Positions 1 through 5,131 of a stretch of 9,780 nucleotides of DNA are shown here, piece by piece (position 1 is the stretch's first letter; each line of letters opens with the position of its first letter). The notes under the pieces are model-generated. The model had not been told where the DNA came from, searched no databases, and saw only the letters and a program-made list of their open reading frames with translations. Source of the stretch: Chromatiales bacterium (GTDB taxonomy: Bacteria > Pseudomonadota > Gammaproteobacteria > Chromatiales > Chromatiaceae); contig JANTHH010000100.1 of assembly GCA_024762485.1 (NCBI GenBank), forward strand, positions 1 through 9,780. The letters are read 5' to 3'. The translations under genes and the position numbers were made by a program.

Positions 1-1
1 G

Positions 2-886
2 GTGGGCCTGCTGGCGGAGAGCGACTTCCTCGCCACCCGCGCGGGCAGTGCCCGGGTCACGGAACAGCACGTCAGGCAGGCCATCGATGCCCGCATCTAC
101 CGCGCGGACCGGGTCGGTGAGCAGATCCGCGATGCCATCCTGCGCGGCATCCAGATGATCGACACCAAGGGCTGGCAGCTCGGCCAAGTCAACGGGCTGG
201 CGGTGGTGGAGATCGGTGACCAGATATTCGGCAGCCCCACCCGCATCAGCGCCACCGCCCGTCTCGGCGAGGGCGACGTGGTGGACGTGCAGCGCGAGAC
301 CGAACTCGGCGGCGCCATCCACAGCAAGGGCGTATTGATACTCTCCGCCTACCTCGGTTATCGCTATGCCCGCAATCTGCCGCTGGCGCTGTCGGCCAGC
401 CTGGTGTTCGAACAGACCTACGAGATGATCGAGGGCGACAGTGCCTCACTGGCGGAACTGTGCGCCCTGCTCTCGGCCATCGGCGACGTTGCCATCGACC
501 AGCGTCTCGCGGTGACCGGCTCGGTCAACCAGCACGGCCAGGTGCAGGCCATCGGCGCGGTGAACGAGAAGATCGAGGGCTTCTTCGATATCTGCCGGGC
601 ACGCGGCCTCGAAGGGGGACAGGCCGGCATCATCCCGCGAGCCAACACCAAGGACCTGATGCTGCGCGAGGACGTGCGGCAGGCCGTGGCCGATGGCCGG
701 TTCGCCATCCACGCCGTCGACCACGTTGACCAGGCAATGGCACTGCTCACCGGCATGACGCCCGGGGTCGCGGATGCCACAGGCCACTATCCGCCCGATA
801 CCGTCAACGGGCGGATCCAGCAACGCCTCGTCACGTGGACGGCCATGCGCCAGCACTATGCCGCCCACGGCCCCGGCAGTGACTGA
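2..886 (+). CDS. Lon-like ATP-dependent protease, C-terminal part (5' end outside window)
   Basis: This is the 3' end of a gene that begins upstream of the window. The visible 294 residues are the end of the AAA-lid region followed by a complete Lon (S16) proteolytic domain. The Ser-Lys dyad is visible: Ser147 in the motif GDSAS and Lys190 in NEKIEGFF. They are 43 residues apart, the same spacing as Ser679 and Lys722 of E. coli Lon. The stretch GSVNQHGQVQAIGAVNEKIEG is typical of the Lon-like family that carries an AAA_32 ATPase (E. coli YcbZ/LonH relatives, often about 800 residues in other gammaproteobacteria) rather than of housekeeping Lon. The expected role is ATP-driven degradation of cytoplasmic proteins; substrates cannot be inferred. 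The GTG at position 2 is simply the first codon in frame, not a start. The gene ends 27 bases before a strong terminator. The protease assignment is firm; the exact subfamily rests on the C-terminal half only. Confidence 0.9.
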   Translation: MGLLAESDFLATRAGSARVTEQHVRQAIDARIYRADRVGEQIRDAILRGIQMIDTKGWQLGQVNGLAVVEIGDQIFGSPTRISATARLGEGDVVDVQRETELGGAIHSKGVLILSAYLGYRYARNLPLALSASLVFEQTYEMIEGDSASLAELCALLSAIGDVAIDQRLAVTGSVNQHGQVQAIGAVNEKIEGFFDICRARGLEGGQAGIIPRANTKDLMLREDVRQAVADGRFAIHAVDHVDQAMALLTGMTPGVADATGHYPPDTVNGRIQQRLVTWTAMRQHYAAHGPGSD

Positions 887-912
887 ACCTCGCTGGTCGG
901 AACCCGGGCAAC

Positions 913-951
913 AAAAAACCCGCCTGACCTGGGTCAAGGCGGGGTTTTTTT
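913..951. terminator. Bidirectional Rho-independent terminator
   Basis: A GC-rich hairpin is flanked by an A-tract on the left and a T-tract on the right: AAAAAACCCGCCT on one arm and AGGCGGGGTTTTTTT on the other, with one bulged G. The inner TGAC/GTCA can also pair. Read from either strand, the stem is followed by at least six U residues. It therefore fits termination of both the Lon-like gene arriving on the plus strand and the PEP-CTERM gene arriving on the minus strand. Confidence 0.9.
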
Positions 952-970
952 CGGCTTTACGGAAGTCGCC

Positions 971-1660
971 TCAGGCGGACTTCTGGCGCCTCCAGCCCAA
1001 GCCGGCCAGACCAAAGCCCATCAGCAGCAGGGTAGCGGGCTCGGGCACGACCTTGATGCCGAAGGCCAAGTCGGCGGGAACAAAGGCCGTGGCAGAAGTG
1101 CTGACCGCCGCCCAGGGGCCGCAGTGCGGACCACCGTTGGAGCAGATGTTGCCCGTCGATACCATCGCGTCATAGGTCTGTTCACCGACCTCCGGAACAC
1201 CATCCGCCAGCGCCCAGTTCCAGCCACTCGCAAAATTGGCGACACTGAACCAGTACTCGGTGCCGGCGCTCACGGCCATGTCCAGCGGCCATGTGGCGGT
1301 ATAGAGGAAGATACCATCATTATCAGGATCAACACCGGTGGCGGTGACGAAGTGCTGCACGAGCGCGCCCTCAACAGGGTCGTCGACATTGGGTGCGCCC
1401 GGCGCATCGGTATGGAAACTGACCTCCCAGGTACTACTTGCAGCAGCGGTGCCCCACCAATAGATCTCGCTCACCTGACCAGACACTTCAGGATTGAAAT
1501 CATCGGCGAGGATGGGACCACCCGCCGCATGGTGCGATTCCAAAGTGGAATTGCTGGTCGGCTGATCCTCGTATGCCACGACTGAGGCCGTCGCAGACTC
1601 CATGCCGCCCAGTGCAATGGCCAATGCGGCGGCCACCGGGAGTAATCTTGCTGTGTTCAT
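971..1660 (-). CDS. PEP-CTERM sorting-domain secreted protein
   Basis: This 229-residue exported protein has the hallmarks of an exosortase substrate. An N-terminal signal peptide (hydrophobic core at residues 6-19) is followed by a likely cleavage site after Ala25. The C-terminus carries the PEP-CTERM signal: Pro-Glu-Pro at 206-208, a short hydrophobic helix (about 209-222) and a basic tail with WRRQK. By family knowledge such proteins are processed by an exosortase at the inner membrane and end up at the cell surface or in the exopolysaccharide matrix. The central region (about 45-200) is rich in Trp, Ser, Thr and Asp and looks like a beta-rich extracellular domain. It contains two Cys (173 and 180) that could form a disulfide. 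I do not recognise a catalytic motif, so the specific function is unknown. The ATG start is supported by AGGAGG at 1666-1671, five bases upstream. No exosortase gene lies in the window. Confidence 0.92.
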   Translation of the reverse strand: MNTARLLPVAAALAIALGGMESATASVVAYEDQPTSNSTLESHHAAGGPILADDFNPEVSGQVSEIYWWGTAAASSTWEVSFHTDAPGAPNVDDPVEGALVQHFVTATGVDPDNDGIFLYTATWPLDMAVSAGTEYWFSVANFASGWNWALADGVPEVGEQTYDAMVSTGNICSNGGPHCGPWAAVSTSATAFVPADLAFGIKVVPEPATLLLMGFGLAGLGWRRQKSA

Positions 1661-1734
1661 CTCGTCCTCCTCACAGGATGCTGTTCAAGCCCGAATAACG
1701 ACTTCGATTGGAATGTTAAACGCATGAAATAAAA

Positions 1735-1750
1735 GGCATATTTCGTGCCG
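1735..1750 (-). promoter_or_regulatory. Candidate sigma-54 (RpoN) -24/-12 promoter of the PEP-CTERM gene
   Basis: Read on the minus strand the sequence is CGGCACGAAATATGCC. It has the invariant GG and GC dinucleotides separated by exactly ten bases, and a GGCACG core identical to the sigma-54 consensus (TGGCACG-N4-TTGC); the differences are the leading T (C here) and one T of TTGC (A here). Transcription would begin near 1724, giving a leader of about 64 bases before the ATG at 1660. PEP-CTERM genes in several exosortase bacteria have been linked to RpoN and the PrsK/PrsR two-component system, which makes this promoter class plausible. It was found by eye and has not been tested. Confidence 0.6.
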
Positions 1751-1764
1751 GACAAAATTTGTCC
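1750..1764. promoter_or_regulatory. Perfect palindrome next to the sigma-54 promoter (possible operator)
   Basis: GGACAAAATTTGTCC is a perfect 7+1+7 inverted repeat abutting the -24 element of the candidate sigma-54 promoter. Such symmetry suits a dimeric DNA-binding protein. Its position at roughly -26 to -40 is too close for a classical activator site of a sigma-54 promoter, so a repressor or accessory regulator is more likely if it is functional. The bound protein is unknown. Confidence 0.4.
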
Positions 1765-1929
1765 ACTATTTTCATAGGCTTATGTAGGGCAGGGTTTTTG
1801 CACTGTCTTCATATGTAAAATTTCCTGACACATTTACCGGCATTTTCATTTCCCGAGCGCGCATGGAACCCCCACCTCGATCCACAGTCAGGGTCCGGTC
1901 TGCCAGCGGCAACTCTTTATTTCACGATA

Positions 1930-2037
1930 TCAATCGAACAGAGGGGCGACCCACCTGATACCTGCCTCGGCGACCTCGAAACTGTCACCACGGGCGTCAT
2001 CGTCATGCAGCACCTCCAGCCCGTGACCAGGCGCCAC
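1930..2037 (-). other. Possible small ORF or gene remnant (35 codons)
   Basis: From a GTG at 2035-2037 a minus-strand frame runs to a TGA at 1930-1932. Its peptide starts VAPGHGLEV, continues through HDDDARGDSFEV and ends RWVAPLFD. The composition looks protein-like (acidic and hydrophobic mix, third codon positions mainly G or C), unlike the Arg/Cys-rich translation of the same frame upstream of about 2050. No clear ribosome binding site precedes the GTG. A second minus-strand frame (ATG at 2082-2084 to TAA at 1917-1919) overlaps it and starts MDQFGAVPHLRRQ. The two halves might be parts of one gene broken by a frameshift. I do not recognise a family, and it may be noise. Confidence 0.2.
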
Positions 2038-2083
2038 TTCAGCGCCTGCCGGCGGAGATGAGGTACGGCACCGAACTGATCCA

Positions 2084-2099
2084 TGCCGGTCAACCGGCA
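2084..2099. repeat. Short perfect inverted repeat downstream of the PHA-system gene
   Basis: TGCCGGTCAACCGGCA has two perfect 7-base arms around CA and lies about 30 bases past the stop codon of the minus-strand PHA-system gene. It could be a 3' stem or a protein-binding palindrome. There is no T-tract on either side, so it is not a standard Rho-independent terminator. Confidence 0.35.
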
Positions 2100-2129
2100 C
2101 TCGACAGCGCCTGCGGCATCTTCGCAGAC

Positions 2130-2405
2130 TCAGCTGAAGGTCTCGTCGAGATAGTCGTTGATGGACTGCTCGATCCTGGCCTTGAACGGTCGCAGCATCA
2201 TGCCCAGGTCCACATCGACCTCGACCTCCTGCCCCTTAACCCCGATGGACCCCGACGCCCCACTGCGCTTGAAGCGCATGACATCCCCCTCCCATTGGCA
2301 ACTTGCATCCAGTTCCCGGGCGAATTTCTCTGCCAAGGCCTCCACATGGGAACGCACCTCGTCGACGGGCAGGCGATGTTCACGAACGATACTGATGGTT
2401 GCCAT
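2130..2405 (-). CDS. Polyhydroxyalkanoic acid system family protein
   Basis: This 91-residue soluble protein starts MATISIVREHRLP and matches from memory the family annotated as putative polyhydroxyalkanoic acid system protein (TIGR02610/PF09650). Family features visible are the early segment HRLPVDEVRSHVEALAEKF, the core WEGDVMRFKRSG, the short strand region GSIGVKGQEVEVDVDLG, and a C-terminal helix ending in NDYLDETFS. Members are small and commonly lie near PHA synthesis or phasin genes; the biochemical role is not established. The frame stays open for another 89 codons upstream, but the family start is the ATG at 2403-2405, preceded by AGAGG at 2411-2415. I therefore reject the longer version, whose extra residues look non-coding. 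Divergent from it, across 438 bases, is the gene for a phasin/histone-like protein, which supports a role around PHA granules. Confidence 0.85.
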   Translation of the reverse strand: MATISIVREHRLPVDEVRSHVEALAEKFARELDASCQWEGDVMRFKRSGASGSIGVKGQEVEVDVDLGMMLRPFKARIEQSINDYLDETFS

Positions 2406-2504
2406 AGCGGCCTCTACTCCTGAATTAATGAGAACCCGGAAAACAAAGGGCGGCTGTCGGTCAGGCAAGAACAGGGTGGCATCGGGGAATACTTGATCTG
2501 CACC

Positions 2505-2519
2505 AGACGACAGTCGTCT
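2505..2519. repeat. Perfect 15-base palindrome (possible operator)
   Basis: AGACGACAGTCGTCT is a 7+1+7 perfect inverted repeat, 100 bases upstream of the PHA-system start codon. It is followed on the plus strand by TTTT, but no plus-strand gene ends here, so a regulator-binding site is more likely than a terminator. The bound protein is unknown. Confidence 0.4.
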
Positions 2520-2757
2520 TTTCGTGCCCTTCATACATGACGACCGTTCGCATGACCATGACAACAGCAGCAGCCAGACCACCGAGCCTGTTGCCGGCAT
2601 CTGCACAGCGGACCCGAGCATAGACCGGGGCACAGGAGATGGAACGGCACTTCGCAACAGTGCCACCAACAAGCTCTGGACTCGCCCCGCGCCGGCCCCC
2701 TTGGCTGGCCCGCCGATACGGATCTGCAGGGATTGGTCCGCCTGTGTTTTTCATCCA

Positions 2758-2783
2758 GATCAATAAGCGATTGTTTATTGGTC
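2758..2783. repeat. AT-rich inverted repeat upstream of the histone-like gene
   Basis: GATCAATAA (2758-2766) and TTATTGGTC (2775-2783) pair over nine positions with one G-T wobble around an 8-base loop. The element is about 60 bases before the start codon, where it could overlap the promoter and act as an operator. No terminator-like T-tract follows. Confidence 0.4.
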
Positions 2784-2843
2784 GCGTTTCACATCACAGC
2801 ATCTACAGTTATCCACTGATACCGACAGCGAGGGACGCAACCC

Positions 2844-3425
2844 ATGGCCAAGAAAGCCACCAGTAAAAAAGCCGCCTCCGCCAAGGCGCGGATCACCAGC
2901 ACTGTGAAAACGACGGCCGGCAGGATCGTCGACGAGGTCGAGAAGGCGAGCGATGTCGTGATCGGCGAGGTCAAGGATGGCCTGACCAGCGTCAAGGGAA
3001 CCCTGGCCAGCGCAGCGGAAAAGACCGCCGATACCATCACTCACTCCCAGGCGGCCAATCTCATCAAGGGCCTCGTGGACGAGGTAGAGGAACTCGGCGA
3101 GGACCTGCTCAAGACTCTCGGTGACAAACTGTCCCAGTTGCGTGGTAACGTCGCCGCAGAGGCCGAGAACATCACCGAGCCGACGGTGGTGAAGAAGGCA
3201 GCGACAAAGAAGAAGACCACGACCAGGAAGGCGGCATCGAGGAAAAAGGTGACAAAGAAGGCTGCTGTCAGAAAAAAGGTCGCACCGAAGAAGAAGGTGG
3301 CGAAGAAAGCTGCAACAAGGAAAAAGGCCGCACCGAAGAAGAAGGCGGTGAAGAAGTCGGCCATCAGGAAAAAGGCTACCGCCAAGAAAAAGACGGCGAA
3401 GAAAGCGGCAGCGAAGAAACGCTGA
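2844..3425 (+). CDS. Phasin/histone H1-like protein with Lys/Ala-rich repeat tail
   Basis: The protein has 193 residues in three parts. Residues 1-16 are a short basic leader. Residues 17-110 are predicted helical and amphipathic, acidic-basic mixed and free of Pro and Cys (for example AGRIVDEVEKASDVVIGEVKD and LVDEVEELGEDLLKTLGDKL), resembling a phasin or apolipoprotein-like coiled region. Residues 117-193 are almost entirely Lys, Arg, Ala, Thr and Val, with three 16-residue tandem units at 141-156, 157-172 and 173-188 (pattern A-x-R-K-K-x-x-P/A-K-K-K-x-x-K-K-A/S). The tail resembles eukaryotic histone H1 and the tails of Pseudomonas AlgP and PhaF, which bind DNA without sequence specificity. 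With the PHA-system gene divergent to it, a PhaF-like protein linking PHA granules to the nucleoid is a reasonable inference. A plain nucleoid-associated protein is the alternative. The ATG has GAGGGA eight bases upstream. Confidence 0.85.
   Translation: MAKKATSKKAASAKARITSTVKTTAGRIVDEVEKASDVVIGEVKDGLTSVKGTLASAAEKTADTITHSQAANLIKGLVDEVEELGEDLLKTLGDKLSQLRGNVAAEAENITEPTVVKKAATKKKTTTRKAASRKKVTKKAAVRKKVAPKKKVAKKAATRKKAAPKKKAVKKSAIRKKATAKKKTAKKAAAKKR
3264..3407 (+). repeat. Three imperfect 48-bp tandem repeats inside the histone-like gene
   Basis: Units at 3264-3311, 3312-3359 and 3360-3407 encode the 16-residue Lys-rich repeat. The first two share the central segment encoding Ala-Pro-Lys-Lys-Lys; the third has Thr-Ala in place of Ala-Pro. 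In-frame arrays like this commonly gain or lose units by slippage, so length variation between strains would be expected. Confidence 0.75.
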
Positions 3426-3426
3426 T

Positions 3427-3460
3427 CGCCCGGTCAGGCACCCGGCCGCCGGATCGGGCG
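3427..3460. terminator. Hairpin between converging genes, possible weak terminator
   Basis: CGCCCGGTC (3427-3435) can pair with GATCGGGCG (3452-3460) over nine positions, one of them a G-T wobble, around a GC-rich loop. It starts directly after the stop codon of the histone-like gene and ends four bases before the stop codon of gloB on the other strand. The downstream tract is only TTGCT, so termination strength is uncertain. Confidence 0.35.
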
Positions 3461-3464
3461 TTGC

Positions 3465-4247
3465 TCAATCGTATTCCCTGTCCTTCCAGGTGCGCAGCGC
3501 ACGGAACACGGCGTGGCGGTCCGGTAGTGCCTGTCCCGCCCACTTCTCCGCCGCGGCGATGACGGTCGGCTGCTCCTGGCGCAGGAAGGGGTTGGTGGCC
3601 AGCTCCAGTTCCAGGGTGGAGGGCACCGTGGGCTCGCCCCGCTCGCGCCGTGCCCGGTCCTGCAGCTCGCGGGCCAGCAGCGCAGCATTCTCCGGCTCCA
3701 CCCACTTTGCGAAACCCAGGTTCGCCAGGGTGTACTCGTGGGCACAATAGGCCAGGGTGTCACCAGGCAGTTCGGCGAAGCGGGCAAGCGAGTCACTGAG
3801 CTGCTCATAGGTACCGCTGAACACGCGGCCGCAGCCACCGCCGAACAGGGTGTCACCACAGAACAGCACACCCTCTCCCAGGTAGGCGATATGGCCCTCG
3901 GTATGGCCGGGCACGTCCATGACGATGAAATCAGCCTCCAGTCCGCCGATGGCAACCCGCTCGCCCTCGCCCAGTGGCCGCTCCAGCATGGGGATGGATT
4001 CGCGTGCCGGGCCATAGACCACCGCCTCCGGCCAGCGCTGTTTCAGCCCACGTATACCGCCGGTATGGTCGCCGTGCTTGTGGGTGATAAGTATGGCGGC
4101 GAGTTGCAGGCCCTTTGCGCGCAACCGTTCGATCACCGGATCCTCGTCGCCGGGATCCACCACCGCACAGACCTGGCTGTCGGGTCGGTGCAACAGCCAG
4201 ATGTAATTGTCGTCGAAGGCCGGGATGGGCTCGATCAGCAGGCTCAT
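3465..4247 (-). CDS. gloB: Hydroxyacylglutathione hydrolase (glyoxalase II)
   Basis: The enzyme hydrolyses S-D-lactoylglutathione to D-lactate and glutathione, the second step of methylglyoxal detoxification in the cytoplasm. The 260-residue length is typical. The metallo-beta-lactamase motif THKHGDH is at residues 55-61, and all seven expected metal ligands are visible: His56, His58, Asp60, His61, His115, Asp132 and His170. The family-specific GDTLFGGGCGR (131-141) and CAHEYTLANL (168-177) confirm GloB rather than a generic hydrolase. The open frame extends about 150 bases upstream into hisI, but the true start is the ATG at 4245-4247, giving MSLLIEPIPAFDDNYIWLL, with GGGAAG just upstream inside the hisI end. 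It lies one base after the hisI stop codon, so the two genes are almost certainly co-transcribed and possibly translationally coupled. Confidence 0.96.
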   Translation of the reverse strand: MSLLIEPIPAFDDNYIWLLHRPDSQVCAVVDPGDEDPVIERLRAKGLQLAAILITHKHGDHTGGIRGLKQRWPEAVVYGPARESIPMLERPLGEGERVAIGGLEADFIVMDVPGHTEGHIAYLGEGVLFCGDTLFGGGCGRVFSGTYEQLSDSLARFAELPGDTLAYCAHEYTLANLGFAKWVEPENAALLARELQDRARRERGEPTVPSTLELELATNPFLRQEQPTVIAAAEKWAGQALPDRHAVFRALRTWKDREYD

Positions 4248-4248
4248 G

Positions 4249-4683
4249 TCACTTCCCGTACAGCTCGGCTGGATCGATGAGCGGGTCCTTGTCCACCACC
4301 ACCCGGTCGCCCTGCACCAGGTTGTAGAAACAGTCGCGACGTCCGGTGTGGCAGGCCGGCCCGGTCTGGTCGACCTTGAGCAGGATGGTGTCGCCATCGC
4401 AGTCCAGGCGCATCTCCTTCAGCATCTGCACCTGACCGGAGGACTCGCCCTTGCGCCACAGCTGCTGACGGGAACGTGACCAATAGCAGACACGGCCGGT
4501 ACGCAGGGTCTCCTCCAGCGCCTGACGGTTCATCCACGCCAGCATCAGCACCTCGCCGGTATCATATTGCTGCGCGATCGCCGGCAGCAGGCCGTCGCTG
4601 TTCCACGGCAGCCCGTCCAGAACCTGCTCGAGCGGCAACGAATCGCCACGGTGAAAGTCTTCGGTCTGCTTGATGCTGTTCAC
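4249..4683 (-). CDS. hisI: Phosphoribosyl-AMP cyclohydrolase
   Basis: HisI catalyses the third step of histidine biosynthesis, opening the adenine ring of phosphoribosyl-AMP. The protein is 144 residues, the stand-alone form without the HisE pyrophosphohydrolase domain found fused in enterobacteria. The metal-site motif DCDGD (94-98) supplies Asp94, Asp96 and Asp98 for Mg and Cys95 for Zn; Cys111 and Cys118 in CHTGRRDCF complete the Zn site. The conserved YWSRSRQQLWRKGE segment is at 67-80. The start is a GTG at 4681-4683, giving MNSIKQTEDF. The ribosome site there is weak (AGGA only a few bases away), and no better start precedes the conserved region. It heads a two-gene unit with gloB. The rest of the his pathway is not in the window, so hisI is detached from a his operon here. 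Confidence 0.95.
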   Translation of the reverse strand: MNSIKQTEDFHRGDSLPLEQVLDGLPWNSDGLLPAIAQQYDTGEVLMLAWMNRQALEETLRTGRVCYWSRSRQQLWRKGESSGQVQMLKEMRLDCDGDTILLKVDQTGPACHTGRRDCFYNLVQGDRVVVDKDPLIDPAELYGK

Positions 4684-4743
4684 AGTCCTGCCCTGCTGTC
4701 TGATCTGTCGCCATCATAACCCAGCCGGCCTGCTGTCCGGCCG

Positions 4744-4772
4744 TTGGATAGCGGGTTCGGGGGGCGTAGAAT
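4744..4772 (+). promoter_or_regulatory. Sigma-70-type promoter of the DUF1820-PDC-bolA operon
   Basis: TTGGAT (4744-4749) and TAGAAT (4767-4772) are separated by exactly 17 bases. The -10 matches the TATAAT consensus at five of six positions; the -35 keeps TTG only. A transcript would begin near 4779. An in-frame ATG at 4771 overlaps the -10 box and so could not be translated from this promoter, which supports the start at 4801 for the first gene. This was found by eye. Confidence 0.55.
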
Positions 4773-4800
4773 GCAGCTTTGCCTGCAGGCGACAGTTTCC

Positions 4801-5124
4801 ATGCACATCTTCCGCGTCACCTTCATCAACCAAGGGCAGGTCTATCAGATCCACGCCGATGGCGTGCGCCAGGGCGACCTCTACGGCTTTGTCGAGATCA
4901 GCGGACTGCTGTTCGACGAGCACACCTCGGTGGTGATCGATCCCGCAGAGGAAAGACTCAAGGGCGAATTCAGCGGCGTCAGCCGTTTCATGGTGCCCAT
5001 GCAGGCCGTGATCCGCATCGACGAGGTGGAACGGCAGGGACAGAATCGCATCCTGGAACTGGATGCGGTGGACAGCAACGTCACCCCTTTCCCTTCACCA
5101 CCCTACACACCCACGAAGGGTTGA
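4801..5124 (+). CDS. DUF1820 family protein
   Basis: This 107-residue cytoplasmic protein has the DUF1820 (PF08850) pattern, recognised from the opening RVTFINQGQVYQIHADGV, the middle LYGFVEISGLLFDEHTSVVID (residues 27-47), and the later segment RFMVPMQAVIRIDEVERQG (62-80). The function of the family is not known. It is small, has no membrane segment or signal peptide, and is common in gammaproteobacteria. Earlier in-frame ATGs exist at 4744 and 4771, but the family length and the promoter placement favour 4801, with AGGCGA eight bases upstream as a modest ribosome site. The C-terminal 15 residues are Pro/Thr-rich and probably disordered. It is first in a tightly spaced run of four genes, with seven bases to the next, so it is probably expressed with the PDC-sensor protein and BolA. 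Confidence 0.87.
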   Translation: MHIFRVTFINQGQVYQIHADGVRQGDLYGFVEISGLLFDEHTSVVIDPAEERLKGEFSGVSRFMVPMQAVIRIDEVERQGQNRILELDAVDSNVTPFPSPPYTPTKG

Positions 5125-5131
5125 TCCGGAC

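Larger units (their letters stand above)
1661..2129. other. Gene-poor spacer between the PEP-CTERM and PHA-system genes
   Basis: No convincing gene was found in these 469 bases. The part next to the PEP-CTERM gene (about 1690-1860) is clearly AT-rich and looks regulatory: it holds the sigma-54 candidate, the adjoining palindrome, and a weak inverted repeat GTAAA/TTTAC (1815-1819 and 1833-1837). That repeat is centred about 100 bases upstream of the predicted transcription start, where an enhancer-type activator site could sit. The remainder (1860-2129) returns to high GC and holds a doubtful 35-codon minus-strand frame and a short hairpin, each listed separately. Confidence 0.6.
2406..2843. 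other. Divergent intergenic region between PHA-system and histone-like genes
   Basis: These 438 bases must contain the promoters of two divergent genes, but I could not pick a convincing -35/-10 pair for either. Two inverted repeats are present and listed separately (2505-2519 and 2758-2783). The right end, before the histone-like gene, is AT-richer than its surroundings. Open frames across the middle on both strands have no ribosome binding site and no recognisable protein character. Confidence 0.5.

Noticed and set aside
2406..2672. Upstream extension of the PHA-system protein to 180 residues
   Set aside because: The family begins at MATISIV with its own ribosome site; the added residues look like translated non-coding DNA rich in Ser, Arg and Cys.
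2461..2763. 100-codon minus-strand open frame in the divergent spacer
   Set aside because: No ribosome site, no recognisable family, and Arg/Cys-rich composition typical of chance frames in GC-rich DNA.
2809..2817. TTATCCACT, close to a DnaA box
   Set aside because: A single 8-of-9 match with no further boxes, no AT-rich unwinding region and no dnaA or parAB nearby, so not an origin.
3041..3385. Phe/Ala-rich minus-strand open frame resembling a membrane protein
   Set aside because: It is the antisense of the Lys codons (AAG/AAA read as CTT/TTT) of the histone-like gene.
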